Shown here one piece after another: positions 1 through 9,242 of a stretch of DNA of 64,000 nucleotides. The notes beneath the pieces are model-generated. The model saw only the letters and a program-made list of their open reading frames with translations, had not been told where the DNA came from and did not search any database. Source of the stretch: Planococcus maritimus (lineage in GTDB: Bacteria; Bacillota; Bacilli; Bacillales_A; Planococcaceae); contig NZ_LTZG01000063.1 of NCBI RefSeq assembly GCF_001592825.1, positions 24,471 through 88,470 on the forward strand. The letters run 5' to 3'. Numbering within the stretch: position 1 is the first letter of the stretch; every line of letters begins with the position of its first letter. The position numbers and the translations under genes are program-made.

Positions 1-173
1 AATTGCTGAATGAATTGGATACGGAAAATGTAGAACCGACAACACATGTATTGCCGCTAGTCAACGTGATGCGCGAAGACAAGTCGATCGAAGGCTTGCC
101 ACGTGAAATGGTGATGAAAAACGTAAAAGAGCACGAAGGCGGACAAGTTCGCGTGCCAACGATTCTAGACTGA
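1..173 (+). CDS. gatC: Asp/Glu-tRNA amidotransferase subunit C, C-terminal part
   Basis: This is the 3' end of an open reading frame that enters from outside the window; the reading frame starts at base 3 and stops with TGA at 171-173. The visible 56 residues include the typical GatC tail (PLVNVMRED ... LPRE ... VRVPTILD). GatC is the small subunit that clamps GatA and GatB together in the GatCAB complex, which converts Glu-tRNA(Gln) and Asp-tRNA(Asn) to the amidated forms in the cytoplasm. It sits 18 bases before gatA, so the three genes form one operon. The start codon and promoter are not in the window. Confidence 0.9.
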   Translation, partial: LLNELDTENVEPTTHVLPLVNVMREDKSIEGLPREMVMKNVKEHEGGQVRVPTILD

Positions 174-191
174 TTGTGAGGAGGGAAACAG

Positions 192-1661
192 ATGAAGCTA
201 GCTGATAAAACTGCAAAAGAATTGCAGGAATTACTACATAGCAAGGAACTGACGATTACGGACCTGACAAAAGCGACATTCGAGCGCATGAAGGAATTGG
301 ATCCGAAAGTCGACGCTTTTTTGGCATTGAATGAAGAGCAAGCGACAAAGCAAGCGGCAGAAATGGACCAAACGGAAGCAGGAGAGCGCGGCCCACTTTT
401 CGGTTTGCCAATCGGAGTAAAAGATAATATCGTCACAGAAGGGCTGGAGACGACTGCATCAAGCTTGATCCTGAAAGGCTTCAATCCCATCTACAACGCA
501 ACGGTTGTAGATAAATTGCGTGAAGCCGGCATGATCATCGTTGGGAAATTGAACATGGATGAATTCGCCATGGGATCATCCAACGAAAACTCTTATTACA
601 AAAATACGAAAAATCCGTGGAATTTAGAAACAGTTCCAGGTGGATCATCAGGCGGATCGGCTGCGGCAGTTGCTGCAGGTGAAGTGCCGTTTTCACTCGG
701 TTCCGATACGGGCGGATCGATTCGCCAACCGGCTGCTTTTTGCGGCGTCGTCGGCATGAAGCCAACATACGGCCGCGTATCGCGTTTTGGTTTGATCGCT
801 TATGCGTCATCGTTCGACCAAATCGGACCGATTACGCGCACGGTCAAAGACAATGCTTTGTTGTTGAACGCCATATCCGGACACGACGAAAAAGATTCCA
901 CTTCTGCAAATGTGGACGTGCCTGATTTTACAGCTGCACTGACTGGCGATATCCAAGGGCTTCGCATTGGCGTGCCAAAAGAGTATTTCGCAGAAGGCGT
1001 CAGCGAAGCATCGAAACAAGCTGTAAAAGACGCTTTAAAAGTATTGGAAGAAAAAGGCGCAACATGGGAAGAGATTTCCTTGCCGCATTCCAAATACGCA
1101 CTTTCGACTTATTACATCTTGGCTTCATCTGAAGCATCATCGAACTTGTCCCGTTTTGACGGCATCCGCTACGGCTACCGGACGGAAAAAGCCGGCAGCC
1201 TGCTTGAGTTCTATATGAACACTCGCTCAGAAGGATTTGGCGATGAAGTGAAGCGCCGCATCATGCTCGGAACGTATGCACTGAGCTCGGGGTATTACGA
1301 TGCTTATTACAAAAAAGCACAGAAAGTCCGTACATTGATCAAGCAGGATTTCGATAAGGCGTTTGAAAACTTCGATGTTATCGTTGGGCCAACCACGCCG
1401 ACGCCGGCATTCAAGATCGGTGAAATCATCGATGACCCATTGACGATGTACGCTAACGATATCTTGACGATCCCTGTCAACTTGGCAGGTGTTCCAGCGA
1501 TCTCAGTTCCGTGTGGATTTGAAAGTGGCTTGCCGCTCGGATTGCAGATCATCGGCAATTATTTCGATGAAGAAACCGTCTACCGTGTCGCGGATGCTTT
1601 CGAGCAGGCGACCGAGTTCCATAAAGAAATACCGCAAACATGGGAGGGAGCCGCACAATGA
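192..1661 (+). CDS. gatA: Asp/Glu-tRNA amidotransferase subunit A
   Basis: 489-residue amidase-signature protein that releases ammonia from glutamine for tRNA-dependent amidation. The Ser-cisSer-Lys triad is visible: Lys77 in GVKDN, Ser152 in PGGSSGGS and Ser176 in SDTGGSI. These positions lie two before the S. aureus GatA numbering I recall. The length is normal for the family. The ATG at 192 follows the ribosome binding site GAGGAGGG with good spacing. Its stop codon overlaps the gatB start as ATGA at 1658-1661, so translation of the two subunits is probably coupled. A second, unrelated amidase-signature enzyme lies at 11763. Confidence 0.97.
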   Translation: MKLADKTAKELQELLHSKELTITDLTKATFERMKELDPKVDAFLALNEEQATKQAAEMDQTEAGERGPLFGLPIGVKDNIVTEGLETTASSLILKGFNPIYNATVVDKLREAGMIIVGKLNMDEFAMGSSNENSYYKNTKNPWNLETVPGGSSGGSAAAVAAGEVPFSLGSDTGGSIRQPAAFCGVVGMKPTYGRVSRFGLIAYASSFDQIGPITRTVKDNALLLNAISGHDEKDSTSANVDVPDFTAALTGDIQGLRIGVPKEYFAEGVSEASKQAVKDALKVLEEKGATWEEISLPHSKYALSTYYILASSEASSNLSRFDGIRYGYRTEKAGSLLEFYMNTRSEGFGDEVKRRIMLGTYALSSGYYDAYYKKAQKVRTLIKQDFDKAFENFDVIVGPTTPTPAFKIGEIIDDPLTMYANDILTIPVNLAGVPAISVPCGFESGLPLGLQIIGNYFDEETVYRVADAFEQATEFHKEIPQTWEGAAQ

Positions 1662-3088
1662 ATTTCGAAACGATCATCGGGCTTGAAGTCCACGTCGAAC
1701 TGAAGACGGAATCCAAAATGTTCTCGCCTTCCCCGGCACATTTCGGTGCTGAACCAAATACCAACACGAATGTCATCGATCTTGGCTACCCTGGGGTCTT
1801 GCCGGTCGTCAATAAAACAGCTGTCGATTGGGCGATGAAAGCGGCACTTGCATTAAACTGCGAGATTACACGCCACACCAAATTTGACCGCAAAAACTAT
1901 TTCTACCCGGATAACCCGAAAGCCTATCAAATTTCCCAATTTGATCAGCCGATCGGCGAACACGGCTGGTTAGAAATCGAAGTAAATGGCGAGAAAAAAC
2001 GCATCGGCATCACCCGTCTTCACATGGAAGAAGATGCAGGCAAGCTGACACATACCGGCAATGGCCACTCTCTTGTCGACTTTAACCGCCAAGGGACACC
2101 GTTGATCGAGATCGTTTCAGAACCGGATATCCGCACGCCGGAAGAAGCGTATGCGTATTTGGAGAAAATCAAATCGATCATCCAATACACAGGCGTTTCC
2201 GATGTGCGCATGGAAGAAGGCTCGCTTCGCTGCGACGCCAATATCTCCTTGCGCCCATACGGCCGTGATGAATTCGGCACGAAAACCGAGCTGAAGAACT
2301 TGAACTCGTTTAACTTCGTTAAAAAAGGCTTGGAGCACGAACAGATCCGCCAAGAGCAAGTATTGCTCGCAGGCGGTATCATCGAGCAGGAAACACGCCG
2401 CTATGATGAGTCGACTGGTAAAACCTTGCTCATGCGCATCAAAGAAGGTTCGGATGATTACCGTTACTTCCCAGAACCGGACCTGGTCGATATCGTCATC
2501 GACGACGCCTGGCTCGAGCGCGTGCGCGCAGAAATTCCGGAACTTCCGGACGCCCGCAAAGCCCGCTACGTCTCAGAACTTGGCTTGTCGTCATATGACG
2601 CTATGGTATTGACTTTGCAGAAGCCGATTTCCGATTTCTTCGAAGCGACGGTGAAAGCCGGGGCTGACGCGAAATTGACATCCAACTGGATGATGGGTGA
2701 AGTGTCCGCATATCTCAACGCCCAGAACAAAGAGCTCGAAGAAACGGAACTAACACCAGAAGGGCTTGCCGGCATGATCAAATTAATCGGCGAAGGCACG
2801 ATTTCCTCGAAGATCGCTAAGAAAGTCTTCAAGGAATTGATCGAAAAAGGTGGAGACCCGAACAAGATCGTCAAAGCGCAAGGCTTGGTACAGATCTCGG
2901 ACGAAAACGTATTGCTTGAATACGTTACCAATACATTGGACGCCAACCCGCAGTCGATCGAAGATTACAAGAACGGGAAAGATCGCGCAATCGGCTTCCT
3001 CGTTGGGCAAATCATGAAAGCGACAAAAGGACAGGCCAACCCGCCGCTCTTGAACAAAATCCTCCTAGAGGAAATCGCGAAACGTTAA
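1658..3088 (+). CDS. gatB: Asp/Glu-tRNA amidotransferase subunit B
   Basis: 476-residue GatB: it activates the acyl group of the mischarged tRNA with ATP and passes ammonia from GatA onto it. The N-terminus [15 protein letters not shown] and internal YFPEPDL are family signatures, and the C-terminal 150 residues are the GatB/YqeY tRNA-binding domain. I place the start at the ATG at 1658, not at the upstream in-frame GTG/ATG near 1640, because GGGAGGG at 1642-1650 then serves as ribosome binding site and the start overlaps the gatA stop. A strong terminator follows, ending the gatCAB operon. Confidence 0.96.
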   Translation: MNFETIIGLEVHVELKTESKMFSPSPAHFGAEPNTNTNVIDLGYPGVLPVVNKTAVDWAMKAALALNCEITRHTKFDRKNYFYPDNPKAYQISQFDQPIGEHGWLEIEVNGEKKRIGITRLHMEEDAGKLTHTGNGHSLVDFNRQGTPLIEIVSEPDIRTPEEAYAYLEKIKSIIQYTGVSDVRMEEGSLRCDANISLRPYGRDEFGTKTELKNLNSFNFVKKGLEHEQIRQEQVLLAGGIIEQETRRYDESTGKTLLMRIKEGSDDYRYFPEPDLVDIVIDDAWLERVRAEIPELPDARKARYVSELGLSSYDAMVLTLQKPISDFFEATVKAGADAKLTSNWMMGEVSAYLNAQNKELEETELTPEGLAGMIKLIGEGTISSKIAKKVFKELIEKGGDPNKIVKAQGLVQISDENVLLEYVTNTLDANPQSIEDYKNGKDRAIGFLVGQIMKATKGQANPPLLNKILLEEIAKR

Positions 3089-3095
3089 TCAGAAA

Positions 3096-3126
3096 AAGGA
3101 TGGCTCACTCAGCCATCCTTTTTTTG
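3096..3126 (+). terminator. Rho-independent terminator of gatCAB
   Basis: A 10-bp perfect stem AAGGATGGCT / AGCCATCCTT with a 5-base loop is followed by a run of T, eight bases after the gatB stop. Confidence 0.9.
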
Positions 3127-3196
3127 TGTGGATTATTTTAGTGAATGCGATTCAAAAGCTAAATCTGGTAGTCGAAATGTTATTTCCTTGAGATTC

Positions 3197-3372
3197 CGCT
3201 CCAAGGGGCACGCTTGAGGCCTGCAGGATGCAGGTCATGCAGCTGATGCGACAGGACGTCGCGTTTTCAGCTGCCCGAATAAGGGGCGGGTGTTGAGCCA
3301 AGGTGGCAAAGGGCGCGCCACCATTGTCTCGCCAGCCCGCGCGGTCCCTCAGGCGTCGGCCCCTTTCCGCTT
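3197..3372. repeat. Large palindromic intergenic element with nested hairpins
   Basis: An outer imperfect stem joins about 3203-3217 (AAGGGGC...TTGAGG) to 3347-3367 (CCTCAGG...GGCCCCTT). Inside are at least three perfect hairpins: CCTGCA/TGCAGG (3220-3234), CAGCTG enclosing GCGAC/GTCGC (3240-3273), and GGTGGC/GCCACC (3302-3322). Read on the minus strand, the last hairpin has the loop GCGCCCTTT followed by GCCACC, much like the apical loop of the repeats at 33980-34338. From memory it resembles dispersed palindromic repeats common between genes in Bacillaceae and Planococcaceae. There is no open reading frame with a ribosome binding site. Confidence 0.7.
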
Positions 3373-3454
3373 CATCTCTAAGTATAATGGGGAAATAAAA
3401 TTCAACTGTCACTGAAATTAGTATAAATAGTTTTAGACAGCTTTGTAATTGCGT

Positions 3455-4460
3455 AAAGAATAGCTAGTGAACCATCTTTTCCACTATCAACTCTAGCTAG
3501 GCACCTTCACCACCGAACGAATATAAAAAAAGACGCATCCTCGCATGCAACATCCAATGAAATCGAAAAGCCGAACCGCGCCCAAGGGCGAGCCGAAGCC
3601 ATAAGACGAGTGTCCTTCTCGGCTCATGGCGAAAGGCCAGCCCCAAGCGGAAGGCGGCTGCTTGAAGATGAAACAATCAATGGACCATTCATTTAACTAT
3701 CAAGTCTAGCTAAACGTCTATACCAGCGAATGAAGACACTCAACAGTGACGCATCTTCGCGCGAAACATCCAATAAAATCGAAAAGCCGAACCGCGCCCA
3801 AGGGCGAGCCGAAGCCATAAGACGAGTGTCCTTCTCGGCTCATGGCGAAAGGCCAGCCCCAAGCGGAAGGCGACTGCTTCACGATGAAATAATTAACGAA
3901 CGATTCATCTCGCTATCAAGTCAAACTAAGCGTTGATACCAGCGGATGAACACAATCAACAGCGATACTTGCTAGCACGCAATACCCAATGAAATCCAAA
4001 AGCCGAACCGCGCCCAAGGGCGAGCCGATGCAATAAGACAAGTGTTCTTCTTGGCTTATTGCAAGAGGCCAGCCCCAAGCGGAAGGCGACTGCTTGAAGA
4101 TGAAATAATTAACGAACGATTCATCTCGCTATCAAGTCAAACTAAGCGTTGATACCAGCGGATGAACACAATCAACAGCGATACTTGCTCACACACAACA
4201 TTCAATAAAATCTAAAGCCGAACCGCGCATATGGGCGAGCCGAAGCAATGAGACGAGCGTCCTTCTCGGCTCATTGTGGGAGGCCAGCCCCAAGCGAGAG
4301 GCGGCTCCTTCATTATGAAATAATCAATGCACGATTCATCTCACTATAAAAGTCCAGCTAAGTGTTCTTCTTGCCTCATTGCGAAAGATAAGCCCCAAGA
4401 GAAAGGCGACTATCTCGTGATAAAATGTACGATGAATTATCCATTTCGCTCTCACGTCTA
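3455..4460. repeat. Tandem array of ~216-bp structured repeats, family 1
   Basis: Four full copies of a conserved core (AAAGCCGAACCGCGC ... AAGCGGAAGGCG) start at 3566, 3782, 3998 and about 4213, so the period is 216, 216, 215. A truncated left flank (about 3466-3560) and a deleted, degenerate fifth copy (about 4355-4440) border it. Each core holds a small hairpin (CGCCC/GGGCG), a 13-bp stem-loop around GCCATAAGACGAG/CTCGGCTCATGGC and a third AGCC/GGCT stem. The stem sequence differs between copies but pairing is kept, for example GCCAT/ATGGC in copies 1-2 against GCAAT/ATTGC in copy 3, and CGAG/CTCG against CAAG/CTTG. Apparent open reading frames here have no ribosome binding sites. Confidence 0.85.
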
Positions 4461-4598
4461 ATTGACTGCTCTGCATGACAAAATAGTAACCGACTGCGAA
4501 ATGTAGACTTAATTGGAACAATTCCACAGCTTTTTGCTTAAAAGTTTGCCGCAAAGGGAAAAGAACAGGTAAACTGTTGGGTAAGGAGACGTGATAGA

Positions 4599-5156
4599 AT
4601 GATGACGGAACTGGAATATTTTGAGCACGCCATCACGCTGGAGAAATACATGGCGCAAATGGAGTCGAACCAAGAAAAAACTTACACAATCTACGAGAAA
4701 TTCGAACTGCCGGACGATGCGGAATTTATCGATAAGTTGAAACAGCAGCGAGTGAACATCTTGGCGATTACCGAAGACTGGTGCGGCGATGCGATGATGG
4801 TCAACCCGATTTTGAGAAAATTGGCAGAAGCGGGGGATCTCGAAGTGCGCTGTGTTTACCGCGATGACAACCCAGAACTCATGGAGCGCTATTTGACGAA
4901 TGGCGGCAAGTCGATTCCGAAATACATCTTCCTGTCCGGAAGTGGGGAAGTAATGGGCTCGTGGGGGCCACGTTCACCAAAAGTCCAACAGATGGTCGAT
5001 GAGAAGAAAACAAAACTGCCGGAAAAAGAAAATCCTCAATACGAATTGCATTGGAAAACGATTGTCGGAGAGATATCGGATCGTTTCACGTCTGATCCGG
5101 ATCTCTGGCAAGATACGTATGAAGACATTCGCAAAAGCTTGCAAGAAATCTTGTAA
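4599..5156 (+). CDS. Thioredoxin-like fold protein with WCGDA motif
   Basis: 185-residue cytoplasmic protein of the thioredoxin-9 type. The active-site region reads ITEDWCGDAMM, with Cys62 present but Ala65 where a classical thioredoxin has the second cysteine. It therefore cannot form the usual intramolecular disulfide; I recall EDWCGDAM as common in Bacillales relatives, so this may be the family norm. ATG at 4599 lies 10 bases after AAGGAG; a second ATG follows at once. A hairpin follows the stop, so the gene is probably transcribed alone between the repeat array and dagK. The substrate is unknown. Confidence 0.85.
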   Translation: MMTELEYFEHAITLEKYMAQMESNQEKTYTIYEKFELPDDAEFIDKLKQQRVNILAITEDWCGDAMMVNPILRKLAEAGDLEVRCVYRDDNPELMERYLTNGGKSIPKYIFLSGSGEVMGSWGPRSPKVQQMVDEKKTKLPEKENPQYELHWKTIVGEISDRFTSDPDLWQDTYEDIRKSLQEIL

Positions 5157-5165
5157 TACCATACA

Positions 5166-5216
5166 GACAGCCGGCTGCAGAATGTCCCGTTCGCGGGAAC
5201 TTTCTGCAGCCCTGTC
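5166..5216 (+). terminator. Long stem-loop after thioredoxin-like gene
   Basis: GACAG and GGCTGCAGAA pair with TTCTGCAGCC and CTGTC around a TCCCG-TTCG-CGGGA tip. The first T-run (five T) comes only about ten bases later, so termination may be inefficient or the hairpin may serve another purpose. Confidence 0.5.
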
Positions 5217-5257
5217 ATGTCCTGTTTTTAGAGAATGGTCCAGAAAGGCTGAATCCG

Positions 5258-6172
5258 ATGAAACGAGCACGCATAATTTATAACCCAACATCCGGCAGGG
5301 AATTGTTCCGCCGCCACCTTCCGGAAGTATTGCAAAAGATGGAAATCGCAGGATACGAAACCTCTTGCCATGCAACAACATGTGAAGGGGACGCAGTCAA
5401 GGCGGCAGAATATGCCGTCGAGCATAAATTTGATTTGGTAGTGGCAGTTGGCGGAGACGGGACACTTAATGAAGTGGTTTCAGGAATTGCCAAATATCCG
5501 GAACGCCCGAAAGTGGGCTTGATTCCAATGGGCACAACTAACGACTTCGCGCGCGCCGTACGCATACCGCGCGACATCAACCGCGCCGTTGACATCATTA
5601 TCAAAGGTGAGTCGATCCCTGTCGATATCGGAGTGATGAACGATGACCGTTATTTCGTCAATATTGCCGGAGGCGGCCGTCTAACGGAGCTAACTTATGA
5701 AGTTCCGAGCAAACTCAAGACGGTACTTGGCCAGTTGGCCTATTACTTAAAGGGCATCGAGATGATTCCGTCGATTCGTTCTTCACGCGTCCGCATTGAA
5801 TACGATGGGCAAGTGTTCGACGACAAAGCGATGATGTTCTTGATTGGCTTGACCAATTCCGTCGGCGGTTTTGAAAAGCTAGCGCCGGACGCGAGCATCA
5901 ATGATGGCAAATTTACTTTGCTTATTCTGAAAGAGTTGAATATGGCAGAGTTTATCCGCGTGGCTTCCCTAGCGCTTCGCGGGGAACATTTATCCGACCC
6001 TCATGTCTTATATGTGAAGGCAAGCAAGATTTCAGTGACATCCAATGAACGCGTCTTGCTCAACTTGGACGGCGAGTTTGGCGGTATTTTGCCGGCTACT
6101 TTCGAGAACTTGGAGCGCCATATTGAAATGTTCGTACCGCTGGAATACATCAAAGAAAAAGACCGCAAATAA
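5258..6172 (+). CDS. dagK: Diacylglycerol kinase
   Basis: 304-residue soluble DgkB/DagK-type kinase that phosphorylates diacylglycerol released during lipoteichoic acid synthesis back to phosphatidic acid. The N-terminal IIYNPTSG loop and the nucleotide-binding GGDGTLNEV (about residues 65-73) are the catalytic-domain signatures. The length matches the B. subtilis enzyme. In B. subtilis the homologue also lies just downstream of gatB, so the neighbourhood supports the name, although here about 2 kb of other DNA intervenes. A terminator shared with the convergent NUDIX gene follows. Confidence 0.93.
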   Translation: MKRARIIYNPTSGRELFRRHLPEVLQKMEIAGYETSCHATTCEGDAVKAAEYAVEHKFDLVVAVGGDGTLNEVVSGIAKYPERPKVGLIPMGTTNDFARAVRIPRDINRAVDIIIKGESIPVDIGVMNDDRYFVNIAGGGRLTELTYEVPSKLKTVLGQLAYYLKGIEMIPSIRSSRVRIEYDGQVFDDKAMMFLIGLTNSVGGFEKLAPDASINDGKFTLLILKELNMAEFIRVASLALRGEHLSDPHVLYVKASKISVTSNERVLLNLDGEFGGILPATFENLERHIEMFVPLEYIKEKDRK

Positions 6173-6217
6173 AAAACGATCCGCTCAACCCGGTGTGGGG
6201 GAGCGAATCGTTTTTTT
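6171..6217. terminator. Bidirectional terminator dagK / NUDIX gene
   Basis: AAAACGAT-CGCTC pairs with GAGCG-ATCGTTTT and has a T-run on both strands, serving the two convergent genes. Confidence 0.85.
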
Positions 6218-6221
6218 AAGC

Positions 6222-6656
6222 TTAATATTCCAGCAATTCGATGGCTTCGTCTTGGTCTGCCGCAAGCTTCGGGAGGTCTTCAATTGGTTCCCAGCGATAC
6301 TGGACGACTAGCCCATTGTCGCGGCCTTTGCTTTTGATCGTATGTTCAAATTCGTCAATTTTTTCGCCAGTGTATTCAAAATGGAAGATGTTGCGCTCGT
6401 ACGCTTTTTCTTTATGTGCCGGGTAGTAATTGTATTTGTGGATTTTCCCGACGAATTCGAGCACATTGCGCGGCAAGCCGGTTTCTTCTTTCACTTCACG
6501 GTACAGGGCATCAATCAACAATTCGCCATCGCCGATCGTTCCGCCTGGCACCTGCAGTCCGACTTCAGGTTCGCCTTTGTACTCGAATACGAGCAATTCT
6601 TTGTTGTTTTCTTCGCCTCTGGTGATATAGGCAAATACCTTTCTGCTTGTTTCCAT
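6222..6656 (-). CDS. NUDIX hydrolase
   Basis: 144-residue NUDIX pyrophosphohydrolase. The box G-x5-E-x7-REVKEETGL is complete (about residues 39-61), so the metal-binding helix should be active; substrate specificity cannot be read from sequence. I choose the ATG at 6656 because AAAGG lies nine bases upstream, while the ATG at 6665 directly abuts that site. The gene is convergent with dagK and divergent from cydA; the 199-base gap to cydA holds a possible -10 TATAAT (minus strand, 6681-6686) but no convincing -35. Confidence 0.88.
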   Translation of the reverse strand: METSRKVFAYITRGEENNKELLVFEYKGEPEVGLQVPGGTIGDGELLIDALYREVKEETGLPRNVLEFVGKIHKYNYYPAHKEKAYERNIFHFEYTGEKIDEFEHTIKSKGRDNGLVVQYRWEPIEDLPKLAADQDEAIELLEY

Positions 6657-6855
6657 ATGAATCATCCTTTTCTTTTGTTCATTATAGAATACTAAAAATT
6701 CAGCAAAATTTCAATGCTTATGTGTTCGTTTTGTCACAGCTTATTCAAACATCGGGCGGAATCGAATGCCTCGCAGAAGTTTATAGGGGGGGCTTTGAGG
6801 TACAATAAAACATATAACGGGTTGAGTTTTAGCCCATGTAAAGGGGACGAGAATT

Positions 6856-8202
6856 TTGGGATTTGAAGATACGGCTTTAATGAGCCGGATACTAACCTTG
6901 ATGACCCTATCTTTTCACATCATTTACGCAACGATCGGTGTAGGGATCCCGCTCATGATCATGATTGCCCAATGGGTCGGGATCAGAAAAAATGACGAGC
7001 ATTATATCCTCCTGGCACGGCGCTGGGCAAGAGGATTTGTCATCACGGTCGCGGTCGGTGTCGTGACCGGTACCGCAATCGGGTTGCAATTATCATTATT
7101 GTGGCCGAACTTTATGCAAATGGCAGGGAATGTCATTGCGCTTCCGTTGTTCATGGAAGTCTTTGCGTTTTTCTTTGAAGCGATTTTTCTTGGGATCTAT
7201 TTGTATACGTGGGATCGGTTTGAAGATCAGCGTAAACATTTTCTCCTGCTAGTGCCGGTCGCACTCGGAGCGGCGGCTTCTTCTATATTCATCACCATCG
7301 TCAATTCATTCATGAATGCGCCGCAAGGCTTTGATGTATTGAATGGCGAACTGGTCAACGTGAGCCCGTTGCTCGCGATGTTCAGTCCGGCAGTGCCGAC
7401 AAAAGTCGCGCACGTCTTGTCGACAGCATTCATGACAAGTGCCTTTATCTTGGCATCAATCGCGGCTTTCCGTTTGCTGCGGGGATCGAATCATATTTAC
7501 CACAAAAAAGCATTGTTCCTGACGATGAAGCTCGCATTGATCTTTTCGGTAGCGACCGCTATCATCGGCGACTTCTCCGGGAAATACTTGGCCGAATACC
7601 AGCCAGAAAAACTGGCGGCGGCTGAGTGGCATTTTGAAACAGGACCGGAAGCCGAACTTGTGCTGTTTGGCGTGTTGGACGGCGAAGAGCCAAAATACGC
7701 GATCCGCGTCCCATATGCATTGAGTATTTTGGCGCACGGCGTCCCAAGTGGTGAGGTCATCGGCTTGAATGATTTCCCAGAAGATGAAATTCCGCCACTG
7801 TGGATCCATTACTTGTTCGATACGATGGTCACACTTGGCATGTGGCTTGCGTTCTTCTCCTTCGTCTTCGTAGTCGGATCTTGGCGCGGCTGGTCCCTCG
7901 TCAAGCAGAAATGGTTCCGCTGGCTGACGGTGCTCAGCGGTCCGCTCGCAATGATTGCCATCGAAGCTGGCTGGTGGTTTACAGAAGTCGGCAGACAGCC
8001 ATGGATCTTGCGCGGTTATATGAAGACCAGTGAAGGGGCAACGGCAAGCGGGCAAGTCGATTTGATGATCGTGTTGTTCGCCGGCCTCTACGTCATTCTC
8101 GGAATCGGGACGGTCGTTGTCTTGTCCCGCATGTATAAACGCAATCCAGTTGAGAAAGAGCTGGCACAGCGTGAATCCAGTAAAGGCGGTGAGGAATCAT
8201 GA
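6856..8202 (+). CDS. cydA: Cytochrome bd oxidase subunit I
   Basis: 448-residue membrane subunit that binds three hemes and oxidises quinol while reducing oxygen. His21 in SFHIIYA corresponds to a heme ligand and GRQPW near residue 380 is the family signature. The short loop between helices 6 and 7 places it with the short-Q-loop Firmicute oxidases (YthA/CydA). Translation starts at TTG 6856 after AAGGGGA. A possible -10 TACAAT lies at 6801-6806 without a clear -35. The stop overlaps the cydB start as ATGA. Confidence 0.94.
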   Translation: MGFEDTALMSRILTLMTLSFHIIYATIGVGIPLMIMIAQWVGIRKNDEHYILLARRWARGFVITVAVGVVTGTAIGLQLSLLWPNFMQMAGNVIALPLFMEVFAFFFEAIFLGIYLYTWDRFEDQRKHFLLLVPVALGAAASSIFITIVNSFMNAPQGFDVLNGELVNVSPLLAMFSPAVPTKVAHVLSTAFMTSAFILASIAAFRLLRGSNHIYHKKALFLTMKLALIFSVATAIIGDFSGKYLAEYQPEKLAAAEWHFETGPEAELVLFGVLDGEEPKYAIRVPYALSILAHGVPSGEVIGLNDFPEDEIPPLWIHYLFDTMVTLGMWLAFFSFVFVVGSWRGWSLVKQKWFRWLTVLSGPLAMIAIEAGWWFTEVGRQPWILRGYMKTSEGATASGQVDLMIVLFAGLYVILGIGTVVVLSRMYKRNPVEKELAQRESSKGGEES

Positions 8203-9227
8203 CACTTGAGATTATCGGGATTTCCGTTCTTTGGTTGTTTTTGTTTCTTTACGTCATTGTGGCGTCGATTGATTTCGGCGCCGGATTCTTTAACGCTTAT
8301 AGCGCTTTCTCGGACAAGCAGCATATCTTGACAGGCATCATCCAGCGTTATCTGTCGCCGGTATGGGAAGTGACGAACGTCTTTTTCGTATTCTTCTTCG
8401 TCGGCATTATCGGGTTTTTCCCGCAGACGGCGTTTTACTACGGCACAACACTGCTCGTGCCGGCAAGTCTTGCCTTGATATTGCTCGCCGTGCGCGGTTC
8501 GTATTATGCATTCGCCACATACGGCGCGAAGATCGACCATCGCGGCTATATTTATATGTACGGGTTATCTGGCCTATTGCTTCCGGCGGCTTTGTCGCCG
8601 GTACTGGCCATTTCAGAAGGCGGCTTTATGCGTCTTGAAGGCGGGCAGCCCTCGCTTGATTACTGGGCACTTTTTACAAGCCCGTTAATGTGGAGCATTG
8701 TCGTCTTGAGCCTTGCAGCGGTGCTTTATATTTCCGCTGTGTTCTTGACTTGGTATGCACACAAAGCGGGAGACGTAAAGGCGACTCAATTGGTGCGAAA
8801 ATACGCGTTGGTATGGGCCGGACCGACGATCATCACCGCAACCGGCATCATTTTCGAACTTCGTGGGCATAACCCTGAACATTACGCGAGCTTGCTTGAT
8901 CTGTGGTGGATGTTTGCGTTATCGTTCCTATTGTTCCTCGGCACCGTATTTTTGATTTGGAAAAAGCGCAATTACGGTTTGGCGTTCATCTTGCTCGTCG
9001 GCCAGTTCTTTACCGCGTTTTTTGCCTACGGGGCATCGCATTACCCGTATCTGTTGTATCCGCATTTGACGATTTACGATAGCTTCACGAATGAATCAAT
9101 GGCGATCGCCTTAATTATCGCCTTTATTGCAGGACTGGGGCTATTATTGCCCTCGCTTTATCTATTGTTCCGCCTGTTCCTGTTCGACAAAGATTACGTC
9201 AAAGGGAAATCGGATTATCATGCCTGA
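8199..9227 (+). CDS. cydB: Cytochrome bd oxidase subunit II
   Basis: 342-residue integral membrane subunit with about eight to nine hydrophobic helices. The N-terminal region VASIDFGAGFFNAYSAF is typical for CydB. The ATG at 8199 overlaps the end of cydA by four bases, implying translational coupling and equal amounts of both subunits. Together with cydS it should form a high-affinity terminal oxidase in the plasma membrane. Confidence 0.94.
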   Translation: MTLEIIGISVLWLFLFLYVIVASIDFGAGFFNAYSAFSDKQHILTGIIQRYLSPVWEVTNVFFVFFFVGIIGFFPQTAFYYGTTLLVPASLALILLAVRGSYYAFATYGAKIDHRGYIYMYGLSGLLLPAALSPVLAISEGGFMRLEGGQPSLDYWALFTSPLMWSIVVLSLAAVLYISAVFLTWYAHKAGDVKATQLVRKYALVWAGPTIITATGIIFELRGHNPEHYASLLDLWWMFALSFLLFLGTVFLIWKKRNYGLAFILLVGQFFTAFFAYGASHYPYLLYPHLTIYDSFTNESMAIALIIAFIAGLGLLLPSLYLLFRLFLFDKDYVKGKSDYHA

Positions 9228-9242
9228 AGGAGGCTATGAAAG

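Noticed and set aside
3730..3936. 68-codon open frame inside the family 1 repeats
   Set aside because: It lies across the structured repeat, has no ribosome binding site, and the equivalent frame is broken in the other copies.
3566..4321. Identification of family 1 as Bacillaceae-1 RNA because of GUCCU in the loop
   Set aside because: Only one of the expected paired loops carries the motif, copy 3 has GUUCU, and no rRNA operon is adjacent; the resemblance is too weak.
3455..4460. CRISPR array
   Set aside because: The period of 216 bases, repeats longer than 100 bases, near-identical flanks instead of unique spacers, and no cas genes exclude it.
4336..4554. 72-codon minus-strand frame with hydrophobic stretches
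   Set aside because: It overlaps the decayed repeat end, lacks a ribosome binding site and is better explained as chance in AT-rich sequence.
6721..6738. Rex-type operator TGTG...CACA upstream of cydA
   Set aside because: The gap between half-sites is ten bases instead of eight and the inner A/T bases do not match, so it is not a credible Rex site.
7456..8055. 199-codon frame antisense to cydA
   Set aside because: It is a shadow of the membrane-protein coding strand, with no ribosome binding site and no recognisable domain.
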